Shown: positions 1 to 8,395 of the stretch, piece by piece
How positions within the stretch are numbered: the first letter of the stretch is position 1
Layout: the number at the start of each line of letters is the position of its first letter
Origin: CAWDXG01 sp963822115
GTDB taxonomy: Bacteria > Myxococcota_A > Polyangia > Polyangiales > Polyangiaceae
Assembly: GCA_963822115.1 (NCBI GenBank)
Contig: CAWGGM010000015.1
Coordinates: forward strand, 434,001-498,000
Direction of reading: 5' to 3'
Length of the DNA stretch: 64,000 nucleotides
Translations under genes and position numbers: made by a program
Notes under the pieces: model-generated
Databases searched by the model: none
What the model was told of the DNA's origin: nothing
The model's input: the letters and a program-made list of their open reading frames with translations, nothing else

Positions 1-1026
1 CCAGTGCTTCATCCCGTGCAGGAAGAGCCTTTCCGGCGCCGTGGAGGTTCCGCCGCCTCTGCCAGCGTCGGAGCCCGCCGGCATGTGCGCCTGATTCTGC
101 CAGCGTCTCAACGCTTCCGCGAGTTGGTTCAGCACCAGTGCGGTCGACCTGGCGTGTCCGCCAGAGTGTTCCGGCGTTGCGGTCGGGTAGTTCCCAGAAG
201 CCCCGCCGTCAGCACGCCTTCCGTAGAGATTGCCGCTCCAGGGGTCGAATTCCCATGTCCCCCCACCCGCGCCACCGCCGCTGGCGCCACCAGGTCCGCC
301 GCCGCCGCTGGTGCCACCAGCTCCGCCACCGCCCCTCCGGCCACCGCGATGCGGCTTCTTGCGGATAGGGGAGTCGCTCGGCGCCCATGTGAGGGCCGAT
401 AGGATTGCGCCACCCACCGCGTCAAGGAACACTTCGCCGAAGACCATCGAGCCATATTCGATGATGGCCTGCACCTTGTCGTCGTTGCGACCGCGCTGCT
501 GCCCGTTCTGCGTGGGACCGGTGCCGCCTGTGCCTTGATTAGGATCGCTTGCCCACTGCGACCACATCCCCCGGCCATACAGCAGCCCCCCGACGGCGAA
601 CGGATCGAGCTGGCTCATGCTGCCCGGGCCCGGGTATTGCGCCCCGATCATCGCGGCAACCTGCCGGCCGCCCTCGGACTGCTGCAGCGCTGCACCTAGC
701 TCCGTGTACGCCGCAGCGGGGTTGTCGAGCATGTTGGAGACATCGAAGCCGTAGCGGTTCTTGTGCGTGCCGAACGCACTGGGCCTCCCGGCCAGCCCGG
801 CCATGGCGGCCACGGCACTCGCGCCGTCGCTGCCGCCGCCGGGTGTCGGGGTCATCGGCATGGGCGAGAAGTTGCTCTGGAACGGATTCGACTGTTCTCC
901 CGTCAGTTGGCCGCGCAGGGCGGCCTGGGCGGGCGACATGTACTGCGGGTTCTGGCCGGGAAGGCGTACGGTGCGGTAGCGGTGGCCGGTGGCGGCGTGG
1001 TCGACGACCCGGAAGCGTGTGGTCAT
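1..1026 (-). CDS. Unrecognised Gly-rich protein, C-terminus off the window
   Basis: An uninterrupted reading frame of 342 codons runs from ATG at 1026 to the window edge with no stop, so the C-terminus is missing. The protein begins MTTRFRVVDHAATGHRYRTV and has a Pro/Met/Gly-rich stretch (about residues 55-75), a mixed section with a possible amphipathic or membrane segment near residues 190-210, then a Gly/Ser-rich linker (about 225-260). There is no signal peptide. It lies 87 bp downstream of the small gene ending at 1114 on the same strand and is probably cotranscribed with it. I do not recognise the family. The composition would fit a structural or scaffold protein such as a virion- or device-associated component, but that is speculation. 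Codon use (high GC3) and the long open frame support coding. Confidence 0.7.
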   Translation of the reverse strand, partial: MTTRFRVVDHAATGHRYRTVRLPGQNPQYMSPAQAALRGQLTGEQSNPFQSNFSPMPMTPTPGGGSDGASAVAAMAGLAGRPSAFGTHKNRYGFDVSNMLDNPAAAYTELGAALQQSEGGRQVAAMIGAQYPGPGSMSQLDPFAVGGLLYGRGMWSQWASDPNQGTGGTGPTQNGQQRGRNDDKVQAIIEYGSMVFGEVFLDAVGGAILSALTWAPSDSPIRKKPHRGGRRGGGGAGGTSGGGGPGGASGGGAGGGTWEFDPWSGNLYGRRADGGASGNYPTATPEHSGGHARSTALVLNQLAEALRRWQNQAHMPAGSDAGRGGGTSTAPERLFLHGMKHW

Positions 1027-1113
1027 GCTGGGCTCCTTGGCTGGGCGGGGCTGGGTCCGGCGCGTGCCGCGCGGCTGGGGAGCCGGCGGCGCGGCGGGGG
1101 AGGGCTTGGGGGG

Positions 1114-1557
1114 TCAGTCTTTGAGGATGAGGTCGGCGTTGAGCTGGACTTCGAGCGTATGTCCGGGAGAACCACCTGAACGGGTCCCCGTCAGACCCAC
1201 CAGCAGCAGCCCTCCGAACGGAGCCGTGAGCGGAAACCACATCGAGTACGGATCCGTGGGGGGTGCCGCCGGCTCCGTTTTGTTGGGGTTGAGGGATCCC
1301 GAGGCGACATCGCCGGGCGGAAAGTACAGAGTTGCGCCACTGAACGGGTCCCAGGGGTCGTTTGCGACGGCTATCTGGATGTCATCGGTCGATGGGTCCT
1401 GGATGTCGCACTTGACGAGGCGCACCAGTAGGCCGCCCTCCCGGTACTGGGAGGTATCGATGCGCTGGGCAAGCGTCATGCTCATCTGCCCCGAAGCTGC
1501 CAAGGACGAGAAGTCGTACATATAGTCCTCGATCACGCGTATCACTGTTCCCGACAT
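1114..1557 (-). CDS. Small beta-rich protein of unknown function
   Basis: A 147-residue acidic soluble protein (MSGTVIRVIEDYMYDFSSLA...) without signal peptide or membrane segment. Alternating hydrophobic residues, several Pro/Gly turns and a C-terminal strand-like segment (HTLEVQLNADLILKD) suggest a compact beta-sandwich. A GGAGCGGGAACAACC leader lies just upstream of the ATG. It sits between the response-regulator gene (upstream) and the Gly-rich partial gene (downstream), all on the minus strand. I do not recognise a named domain. A jelly-roll-like structural protein is one possibility, not shown by the sequence. Confidence 0.75.
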   Translation of the reverse strand: MSGTVIRVIEDYMYDFSSLAASGQMSMTLAQRIDTSQYREGGLLVRLVKCDIQDPSTDDIQIAVANDPWDPFSGATLYFPPGDVASGSLNPNKTEPAAPPTDPYSMWFPLTAPFGGLLLVGLTGTRSGGSPGHTLEVQLNADLILKD

Positions 1558-1655
1558 GGTTGTTCCCGCTCCTTGTGGTGGTCGTTGAATGGGAGTTCGA
1601 CAGTGTCGGGCGCGCGCGCTGATGTCATGTCATCACGTTGATGACAGACGCGCGT

Positions 1656-2309
1656 TCAGTGGCCGTGGTCGAGCAGGAAGCGGAAGGCGTCGGCGAGGAC
1701 GTCGCTCTTCGTCGGCTTGCCGGTCTTGTTGAAGATGCGTCGCCAGTGGGTGGCGATGGTGCCCGGCTTGCAGCCGATCAGGTACGCGGTCTGTTCTCTG
1801 CCGTCGCCAGCCAGCGCGCACTCGAGTACCTGCGTCTCGCGGGGGCTCAGGTTGTGCGCGCGGGCGTATGCGCTGGCGGCGCCAGCGTGGTCGCGAAGCG
1901 CCTGGACAGGCGCCGCGGCCGCGCCGCCGAGCTCGCACAGCGCGGCGAGCTGCTGCGCAAGCGCGCCCGCGTCCGTATCTTTCGGTACGACGGCATGGGC
2001 GCCGGCACGCACGGCGCTCTCGCGCAGCCGTGCGCTGACATGTCCGGAGTAGACCACCACGGGCCCCGGGAACTTCGCGCGGCGCGCGCGGCGGCAGAGC
2101 TCCACGCCGTCGAAGGGCTGCATGCGGTAGTCCGAAACCAGCGCGTCGCAGGAGCCGCCGGCCAGCGCGTCGAGCGCCAGCAGCGGCGTCGCAGCCAGCA
2201 TGCACATCCAGCCGCACGCCGCGAATACCCGGGCCAGCGAGCGCAGCATCGCGGCTTCGTCGTCGACCAGCAGCACTGTCCGCGTGGAAATGACGCCCCC
2301 TTCCGTCAT
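1656..2309 (-). CDS. Response regulator, receiver + LuxR-type HTH
   Basis: A two-domain regulator of about 217 residues. The N-terminal receiver starts TRTVLLVDDEAAM (acidic pocket DD) and has the phospho-acceptor Asp in VSDYRM, with a Lys late in the domain (VPKDTDAG). The C-terminus is a LuxR/NarL-like helix-turn-helix (LSPRETQVLECALAGDGREQ followed by GTIATHWRRIFNKTGKPTK). ATG at 2309 was chosen because it lies just before the receiver; an upstream in-frame ATG at 2378 would add residues with no homology and would read through an 11-G tract. No partner histidine kinase is in the window. It is the first gene of the minus-strand group that includes the two unknown proteins at the left edge, so it may control them. 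Confidence 0.85.
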   Translation of the reverse strand: MTEGGVISTRTVLLVDDEAAMLRSLARVFAACGWMCMLAATPLLALDALAGGSCDALVSDYRMQPFDGVELCRRARRAKFPGPVVVYSGHVSARLRESAVRAGAHAVVPKDTDAGALAQQLAALCELGGAAAAPVQALRDHAGAASAYARAHNLSPRETQVLECALAGDGREQTAYLIGCKPGTIATHWRRIFNKTGKPTKSDVLADAFRFLLDHGH

Positions 2310-2329
2310 GATCACACGGTGCCTATCCT

Positions 2330-2340
2330 GGGGGGGGGGG
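2330..2340. repeat. 11-bp G homopolymer
   Basis: Eleven consecutive G on the + strand (C on the transcribed strand of the regulator). It lies 21-31 bp upstream of the response-regulator ATG at 2309, inside its probable 5' leader or promoter. Homopolymers this long are rare in the rest of the window and are prone to slippage. Confidence 0.95.
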
Positions 2341-2450
2341 ACGTTAAGCGTGCTCTCGGGTTGACATTGTCCCCTCATGAATGCCTACTGGAAATAGCAG
2401 GCACGCTCTGTCGGTTCGTTCGACGACCGGGGCGGCCAGGAGGGTCCCTG

Positions 2451-3572
2451 ATGCGCCTTGTGGAATCGGCCGCCGCGCTGTTGGCGCTGTTGCTGGCGGT
2501 GTCGTGTTCTTCGAAAGGGTCGGGTTCGTCGGCCGGGTGCCGGCGCGACCCGGATTGCGCGGCGGGGTCGATTTGCCAGGCGAGCCGCTGCACGCCCGGC
2601 TGCCGCGCTTCGCGCGACTGCCCGACGGGACAGTCGTGCATCGCCGGCACGTGCACGGGAGGCGGGAGCGGCGGGGCCGATGGCGGAGCGGATGCGAGTG
2701 CCGGGGGAGCAGGCGGGACGGGCGGAGCCGGAGGCGGCGCGGCGGCCAGCCAGCTCGGCAACGTCTGTTCGTCCGACAGCGACTGCGGAGCGGGCCTGCA
2801 CTGCGTGCTTGCCACCGACAACGACTTCGGCTTGTCGGGGCCGTCGCGTGGCTACTGCACGCTGGCCTGCAACACCACGAGCGACTGTTCGGCTGTGTTC
2901 CCGGGCTCGCAGTGCAATCGCTTCTTGTTCGGGGGGAAGTTCTGCCTACGGGGCTGCGACCCCTCGGCAGCCGACCGGTGCTTCGGCCGCTACGACGAGC
3001 TCTGCTTGCCCTTTACGCCTGCGGATGGCGGTGCGCCCGCGCACCTGTGCTACCCCGCGTGCGCGACGGACGACGACTGCGCCGGGCGCAAGTGCGACCT
3101 CTCCACGGGACTATGCACCGACACGCCCAAGACCGGAGCTCCGGTCGGCACGCCCTGCGATCCCACCGCGCTGCCTAGTCCCTGTGCGGGCTTGTGTCTC
3201 GGCGACATCGGGGGCGATCCCACCGTCGGCCAGTGCAGCGCGATCTGCAACGTCGAGGCGGCCGGGCTCGCGGGCGGATGCGGCTCCGATCCGACGCCCG
3301 ACAGCCCGCAGAGCGCGGCCTGCGTCTACGCGGAAACCTACAACGACGGCACGGTCGTAGGTGGCTGCGGTCAGCTGTGCAATTGCGACAGCGACTGTCT
3401 GGCGCCGGGCATGGTCTGCGAGAGCTGGGCGCAGTTTGGCGTCTCCGATCCAGCCCTGTTCGCCAAGGCTCTCAAGAAGCAGGGCTACTGCATCCCCACG
3501 GCCTGGGCGGCGGACGCTGGTGTCACGGGCCTGCCGACGTGCAGCCAGGACGCGGGAGTCGACGCGCAGTAG
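2451..3572 (+). CDS. Cysteine-rich secreted lipoprotein
   Basis: A 373-residue protein. ATG 2451 follows a strong AGGAGGG ribosome-binding site (2438-2444). The N-terminus is a lipoprotein-type signal (hydrophobic LLALLLAV then SC at about residue 20). Two short Cys clusters (CRRDPDC...CQASRC and CRASRDC...CIAGTC) precede a Gly/Ala linker (about residues 60-100). More than ten further Cys pairs of the CxSDSDCG and CATDDDC type follow to the C-terminus. This organisation is typical of exported myxobacterial Cys-rich proteins, where the cysteines probably form disulfides. No enzymatic motif is visible. It is divergently oriented from the response-regulator gene, and a TTGACA hexamer occurs at 2361-2366. 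Confidence 0.85.
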   Translation: MRLVESAAALLALLLAVSCSSKGSGSSAGCRRDPDCAAGSICQASRCTPGCRASRDCPTGQSCIAGTCTGGGSGGADGGADASAGGAGGTGGAGGGAAASQLGNVCSSDSDCGAGLHCVLATDNDFGLSGPSRGYCTLACNTTSDCSAVFPGSQCNRFLFGGKFCLRGCDPSAADRCFGRYDELCLPFTPADGGAPAHLCYPACATDDDCAGRKCDLSTGLCTDTPKTGAPVGTPCDPTALPSPCAGLCLGDIGGDPTVGQCSAICNVEAAGLAGGCGSDPTPDSPQSAACVYAETYNDGTVVGGCGQLCNCDSDCLAPGMVCESWAQFGVSDPALFAKALKKQGYCIPTAWAADAGVTGLPTCSQDAGVDAQ

Positions 3573-3891
3573 TCCAGGGGCGTGGGCCGCGGGCAGCCGC
3601 CGTGGACCTGGCGGAAGCCGCCGGCGTCCCATCGCCGTTCCCCCCACCCCCACCCGTCGATACCCCATCCATCGAAGCCGCCATCTTCCGTGCCGCCGAC
3701 CAGCTCGAACGTCGCGCCGCGGCGCGTGCGCGCGGCGGTGCGCGAGATACTGACGGCCGTTGCCGGTGCCCGCGGCACGCTCGAGGATCTCGGGCGCGTG
3801 GTACGGGAAGAGGAGCGTGCTGCGGAACCGGACGCGCCGCCGCGCTAGATCCGGGCGCTCCCTCCCGGATTCCGCCTGGCTGGCACTCCGC
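3573..3891 (+). pseudogene. 319-bp intergenic region with a possible frameshifted small gene (3601-3848)
   Basis: No intact gene is convincing here. From a GTG at 3601 one frame reads VDLAEAAGVPSPFPPPPPVD, then an amphipathic helix-like stretch (IEAAIFRAADQLERRAAARA). Around 3725-3740 coding-like character moves to the neighbouring + frame, which continues REILTAVAGARGTLEDLGR to a TAG at 3846-3848. Both pieces have high-GC third positions. Joining them would give a short acidic/basic helical protein of roughly 80 residues. The junction is in a GCG-rich run, so it could be a true frameshift, a sequencing error or chance. The alternative single frame starting at GTG 3582 is Pro/His-rich and less credible. 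Confidence 0.25.
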
Positions 3892-4854
3892 CTACCCGTG
3901 CCGCCCGAGCCACGCGATGATCTGCTGGGCCATTCCCCGCGGCGCGCGCTCGCCCAGGTCGAAGTCGCCCGGGAAACCGACGTGCCCGCCGCGCTCCACC
4001 CAGCGCACTTCCAGCCTGCCGGTAGGGCGCTCCAGCGCCGGTCTGAGCGTGCGTTCGAGCACCATCGGATCGTGCTCTGCCGCGACGAGCAAGGCCGGCA
4101 CGTCGATGCGTTCGAGCACTGGGGCGACGCTTGCTTTGCGATAGTAGTCGTGTGCGCTCGAGAAGCCGTGGCGCGGCGCGACCACGAGCTCGTCCCACTC
4201 GACGATGCGCCGGATACGCCGCGCGCGTTCCAGCGGCATGTAGACCGCGCGTCGTCGTGCGACAGCGGCGTAGCTCTGCTTGAGGCTGCTCAGAACGTGG
4301 CGGCGGTACAACCAGCGCTCGGGCTGGTCGATCTCCTGCGCCGCGCGTTCGAGGTCGAGTGGCGAGCAGACGGCTGCTACTGCCGTCACGCGCGGGTCGA
4401 CGCTTTCCGTGGCGTAGCGCAGCGCCACATGCCCTCCAAGCGAGAAGCCCAGGAGCAGGACGCGCTCGTAGCCCGAAAGCTCGGGGCTCGAGAGCGCCAC
4501 ATGCAGATCGGACCACAGACCCGCATGGTAGAAATCCTCGCCGTCGAGCCCAGCGCCGCGCAGGTTCAGTCTCATGCAGTCGAAGCCCGCGCTGTGCGCG
4601 GCGCGGGCCGCAGCGACCATGTAGGGGCTGTCCGTATTGCCGCCGAGCCCGTGCACCAGCATGACCAGCGTGCGGCTGCTCTGGCCGTCGTCCAGGAGCC
4701 CGCGCAGCGTCACCTGTCCCAGCCGCTCGTCTTCCAGCGTGGTGGTCCAGAGGGTCGCGGCGGGGCCCGGCCTGGGATCGAGCGCGTGCGTGACGACCGG
4801 CTGGATTGTCCACCAGTGACCCGCAAGAGCCGACAATGACGGCGGCCGCAGCAT
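3892..4854 (-). CDS. Alpha/beta-hydrolase, YheT-like
   Basis: A 320-residue cytoplasmic hydrolase of the YheT/AB-hydrolase-4 type, acting on unknown (possibly lipid ester) substrates. Visible landmarks are the oxyanion-region motif MLVHGLGGN, the nucleophile elbow GFSLGG, a late acidic residue in AAEHDPMV and the catalytic-type His in RGGHVGF near the C-terminus. The N-terminal HWWTIQP segment is also typical of YheT proteins. The length matches the family. It is divergent from the Memo-like gene, whose start is close by, so the two share a very short promoter region. Confidence 0.85.
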   Translation of the reverse strand: MLRPPSLSALAGHWWTIQPVVTHALDPRPGPAATLWTTTLEDERLGQVTLRGLLDDGQSSRTLVMLVHGLGGNTDSPYMVAAARAAHSAGFDCMRLNLRGAGLDGEDFYHAGLWSDLHVALSSPELSGYERVLLLGFSLGGHVALRYATESVDPRVTAVAAVCSPLDLERAAQEIDQPERWLYRRHVLSSLKQSYAAVARRRAVYMPLERARRIRRIVEWDELVVAPRHGFSSAHDYYRKASVAPVLERIDVPALLVAAEHDPMVLERTLRPALERPTGRLEVRWVERGGHVGFPGDFDLGERAPRGMAQQIIAWLGRHG

Positions 4855-4909
4855 GCCGTACCGACTAACACGATTTACCGCCCGCAGCCGGCGTGCGAGC
4901 CTCGCGGCG

Positions 4910-5770
4910 ATGGCCTGGAGCGCTCTTCGCTGGAAGAGTTTCTACGAGGACGAACGCGCCGCCCTCGGGCAGGCTGGCCTCGAAGCGCGGCTCTGCGAGG
5001 CGCCTGCGATCGAACTGCCGGCGCGCGGCGCGCTGGTCTTTCCGCACACGCGCCTGGAAAGCTCGGGTCGGCTGGCCGCCGCCGCGGCGATGGCCGTCGT
5101 GCGCTCGGGTGCGGACAGCGTGCTGGCGCTCGGGGTGCTTCACGGCGCGCGGGAGCAGGATCGCGACGCCGTCGAGGCGGCCCGTCGTGGCGACGCGGAT
5201 GCGCTGGCCCTGCTGCGCCGCGTTCACGGGCCGGGCACCGCCGGCGATGCCGGCCACTGGAACGAGGAATTCTCGCTCGATGGCTTCAGCGCGCTGCTGT
5301 CGCTGGCGGCGCGCCTCGAGGGGCGCCCTCCGCCGCGCCTGATCGCGCGCTACCCGTTTCTGGTCGGAACGCATGCGCAGGATCTTCCGGGACTCGACGA
5401 GCTGGTGCGGCTTCGCGAGCAGGGTGCCGCACTCGTGGCGACGGCCGATCCGGTGCATCACGGCGCCGGCTACGGCACGCCCGGAGCGGAGCAGCTCGAC
5501 GACAGCGATCCGCAGACGTTCGCTACGGCGCAAGACTGGGTGGAAACGGCGTTCGCAAATCTGGCCGCAGCAGATGTGCCGGCTTTTCTCGCGATCTCCA
5601 CGCGGGTGCGCTCCGACTTCCGCGACACGGGTCCGGTGCTGCGCGAGCTGCTTGGCGCGGGGCGCGTAGAAGCTCGCGTGCACGAGCTCTTGCTCGTCGA
5701 CTATGCCGACGTGTTGGGCGCGCCGCGACCGACCTGGGTCGCCGGCGCGCTCTCCACGTTTTCCACCTAG
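4910..5770 (+). CDS. Memo-like family protein
   Basis: About 286 residues. The central layout resembles the Memo (AmmeMemoRadiSam B) fold, related to class III extradiol dioxygenases: LVFPHTRLESSGRLAAAAAM, then VLALGVLHGARE, an acidic WNEEFSLDGF stretch and ALVATADPVHHGAGYG. These supply His residues where Memo proteins have metal-ligand positions. No radical-SAM or AMMECR1 partner is adjacent, so this is a stand-alone copy. ATG 4910 was preferred to the ATG at 4853, because the earlier one overlaps the divergent hydrolase start and adds a basic tail with no similarity. The family call is from pattern recognition and is moderately sure. Confidence 0.6.
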   Translation: MAWSALRWKSFYEDERAALGQAGLEARLCEAPAIELPARGALVFPHTRLESSGRLAAAAAMAVVRSGADSVLALGVLHGAREQDRDAVEAARRGDADALALLRRVHGPGTAGDAGHWNEEFSLDGFSALLSLAARLEGRPPPRLIARYPFLVGTHAQDLPGLDELVRLREQGAALVATADPVHHGAGYGTPGAEQLDDSDPQTFATAQDWVETAFANLAAADVPAFLAISTRVRSDFRDTGPVLRELLGAGRVEARVHELLLVDYADVLGAPRPTWVAGALSTFST

Positions 5771-5774
5771 TCTC

Positions 5775-6527
5775 TCACCCGCCGTGACACTGGAAGTCCT
5801 GACCGCAGGTCTCCCCGGGCTGGCAGTTGGCGCTGGTGAGGCACTCGACGCAGCGGTGCTGGTCAGCCTGGCAGTAGGGCTGGCCCTGGTTGCCGCAGTT
5901 CGCGTTGGTGAGGCATTCGACGCACATGTTCGTCGAGGTCAAGCAGTAGGGGCGCCCGGTGTTGCCTCCGCAGTTCGTGTCTCCCAGACACTGCACGCAG
6001 ACGTGGCGCGTCGTATTGCAGTAGGGGGTATCGCCGCCGCAGTCGGCGTTCGCCTGGCAGGACTGCACGCAGCGGTTGGTCTGCGTGTCGCAGGTCATGT
6101 TGCCGCCGCCGCAGTTCGCGGCCGACAGGCATTCGACGCAGCGATTGTTGGTCGAACAGTACGGCGTCTGTCCGCCGCACTGCCCGTTGCTCGTGCACTG
6201 TACGCAGCTGTGGGTCGTGGGACTGCAGTAGCGGCGGTTGCCGAAGTTGCCGCAGTTGGCATCGCCTAGGCACTGCACGCACACCTTCGCGGTCGAGTCG
6301 CAGTACGGCGTGGGCGGCGCGCACTGCCCGGTGCTCGCGCATGGACCCCCTCCGCCCACACCTGTGCCTGCGCCGCTGCCTCCGGTCGCGCTGCCGCCGG
6401 CGCCCGTGCCGCCGCTTCCGCCGCCCCCCACGGTTGCGCTGCTGGAGCCTCCGCATCCGCCAAGTGTCATCGCCAGGCCGAAGGCGCCCACTACGGCGGT
6501 AAAGAGAACGCGCGGGAAGAAAGCCAT
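5775..6527 (-). CDS. Lipoprotein with eight Cys-rich tandem repeats
   Basis: A 250-residue exported protein. ATG 6527 is preceded by AAGGAG (6534-6539 complement). The signal peptide ends in LGGCGG, with lipidated Cys at about residue 25. A Gly/Ser/Thr linker (about 27-62) leads into eight imperfect repeats of 22-25 residues with the pattern NCGxxxPYCxxxxxxCVxCL, each carrying about four cysteines. No enzymatic residues are apparent. The regular spacing suggests a rod of small disulfide knots displayed on the outer membrane. It ends four bases after the Memo-like gene (convergent). An upstream in-frame ATG at 6686 adds only non-secretory sequence and was rejected. Confidence 0.85.
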   Translation of the reverse strand: MAFFPRVLFTAVVGAFGLAMTLGGCGGSSSATVGGGGSGGTGAGGSATGGSGAGTGVGGGGPCASTGQCAPPTPYCDSTAKVCVQCLGDANCGNFGNRRYCSPTTHSCVQCTSNGQCGGQTPYCSTNNRCVECLSAANCGGGNMTCDTQTNRCVQSCQANADCGGDTPYCNTTRHVCVQCLGDTNCGGNTGRPYCLTSTNMCVECLTNANCGNQGQPYCQADQHRCVECLTSANCQPGETCGQDFQCHGG

Positions 6528-6719
6528 GATAACTCCTTGGGTTTTTTGGCAGGTCCGGCCCCCAGAGCAGACGAGGGCTGTGACTAGTGGAGTAACCGCA
6601 GCGCGGAAGCGGCAGGCATGCCGCAGCGAATTTCTCGGGCAAATGGCCTGCTGGAGCCGGCGCTGGACCGCTGGCCGGCTCGCCACGTGATAGGCGGTGC
6701 TACTCTCGCGCTCGACCGG

Positions 6720-8339
6720 ATGTCCCGCTTGTCCGCCCTCACGGCACTTCTACTGCTGGCGTTCGGCGCCTGCGCGAAGCCGGATCCCCCGCACGTGCCG
6801 GCTGCCGCGCCGCCGCCCGCCGCGCCGCCCCCGCTGCCGAGCTGGTGCGCCTCGGTGCACGCGGCACTGGGCCAGGCTGCGGACACCGCCAGCTTCGAGT
6901 GCTTGAGCCTGCCGAATTTTCTGGTGACCGGTTTCTATGGGACCGACAAGAACCCGGAGCGCTCCGACTTCATCAACGGCTGCTTTGCTGGAGATGCCCA
7001 GCGCGCCAGCCGCGTGCGCATGAGCGTGCGCCCTGTGGGGGATCTGGCGTTCAGCTACCGGGCCGTCCGCAAGCTCGACGAGCGCGGCCACCTCGACCTC
7101 GGTTTCCTCGGTCCGTGGGCGCCCCGGCTGAGTGCCGCAGGAGCGTCCGGCAAGCACGTCCAGATCAAGGTGACGCTGGGGCACGCCGAGATCCGCGTCC
7201 TGTCCAGCGTGGCGGAGATCCTGGCCCAGCAGTACGAGACCGCGCCGGGAAAGCCGGCAGCGCGCGACGCGCTGGAGGCGTGCATCACGAGCCTGTGCCA
7301 AGCGGCGCCGGCGGGCGACGGGTTGGTCTACACCGCGAAAGTGCTCGCCGCCGTTCCGGTGATCAGCGTGCGCTTCGACAGCACGCAGGCGGCCGCCGGC
7401 GGGGTCACGTTGCTGAAGGGCGTCGCGGGCTTCGACGTGAAGCGGAGCGCGGGCGACAGCACGCGTTTCGAGATCCGCGCGAAGCAGAAGCTGAACGTCG
7501 CGGCGCTGCTCGAACAGGCGCGCCCCGCGTTCGAGCGGGCAGGAACCTGTCGCAAGGTGCAGGCCGCACGCACGCGGCGCAGCACCATCGCCGGCCTGCG
7601 CGAGCTGGGGCTGCAGACCGCGGCCGGTCGCGAGCTCGCCAAGGTGCCGGCCGACGCACAGAAGCTGAGGAACACCGTGGCCCACTCCGACGGCGCGTTC
7701 AGCAGTAGCGAACAGAGCGCCCTGCTCGCGGTGCTCGAAGCGCTCGACGGAGCGTCCGGCGAGTTGGTTGCCGACAAGCCCGGCAAGGAAGTGTGCGAGA
7801 CGCGCCAGCTGCTCGAGGGTCTGCTCAGCGACGCGAAACAGGACAACCGCCTGCACAGCGTGCTCGCGGATGTGGCCGAGCCGCTCGAGCGCCGTCTCAC
7901 CGATCTCGCGAACGACCGGTCGCTGCCGTGTGCAGAGCCGGCCTGGTTCATCGATCGCGACCACGACGGCTACGGCGACCCGCGCGTCATGAAGCGTTCC
8001 AGCCATCAGCCGCCTGGCTACGTTGCCAACTCGCTCGATTGCTACGACTCGAACCCGGATGCCCATCCGGGACAGACGCACTACTTCCTCCAGCAACGCG
8101 GCGACGGCAGTTTCGACTACGACTGCGACGGCAAACAGATGCGCAAGGACGAAGTCGTATCCGAGGGATGCAAGGAGCTGACCACGCTCGGCTATCCCAC
8201 GCACTGCTGGGCCGACGAAGGCTGGCAAACTAGCGCACCGGCGTGCGGCCACCAGGGCCGATGGGTAGCGTCCTGCACGGTGAGCGGATTTTCCTGCTCG
8301 CTCGCCAAGGAAGAACACCGCCAGCAGCGTTGCAGGTAG
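6720..8339 (+). CDS. Lipoprotein with MopE-like calcium/metal-binding motif
   Basis: A 539-residue protein starting at ATG 6720 with a lipoprotein signal (LLLLAFGAC). A short Pro/Ala linker precedes a long domain I do not recognise (about 50-400). Near residue 415 the sequence FIDRDHDGYGDP is followed by NSLDCYDSNPDAHPGQ and YDCDGK. This is the Asp-rich motif seen in MopE and thrombospondin-type calcium-binding segments of delta-proteobacterial surface proteins. The C-terminus has several Cys (GCKELTTLGYPTHC, ACGHQGRWVASC). It is probably displayed on the cell surface. The upstream frame back to 6618 is non-signal sequence and was excluded. Confidence 0.75.
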   Translation: MSRLSALTALLLLAFGACAKPDPPHVPAAAPPPAAPPPLPSWCASVHAALGQAADTASFECLSLPNFLVTGFYGTDKNPERSDFINGCFAGDAQRASRVRMSVRPVGDLAFSYRAVRKLDERGHLDLGFLGPWAPRLSAAGASGKHVQIKVTLGHAEIRVLSSVAEILAQQYETAPGKPAARDALEACITSLCQAAPAGDGLVYTAKVLAAVPVISVRFDSTQAAAGGVTLLKGVAGFDVKRSAGDSTRFEIRAKQKLNVAALLEQARPAFERAGTCRKVQAARTRRSTIAGLRELGLQTAAGRELAKVPADAQKLRNTVAHSDGAFSSSEQSALLAVLEALDGASGELVADKPGKEVCETRQLLEGLLSDAKQDNRLHSVLADVAEPLERRLTDLANDRSLPCAEPAWFIDRDHDGYGDPRVMKRSSHQPPGYVANSLDCYDSNPDAHPGQTHYFLQQRGDGSFDYDCDGKQMRKDEVVSEGCKELTTLGYPTHCWADEGWQTSAPACGHQGRWVASCTVSGFSCSLAKEEHRQQRCR

Positions 8340-8395
8340 CCCGCTGCCACACACCGCGTTTGCGCGCGCGCCACAATCTCGTTAACCCATGAGCG

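Noticed and set aside
241..257. tRNA T-loop-like GGGGTCGAATTCCC
   Set aside because: It lies inside an open coding frame, with no acceptor, D-arm or anticodon structure nearby.
6750..8354. A 534-codon minus-strand frame over the MopE-like lipoprotein
   Set aside because: Opposite-strand shadow; the plus-strand product has a signal peptide and a recognisable DHDGYGD motif.
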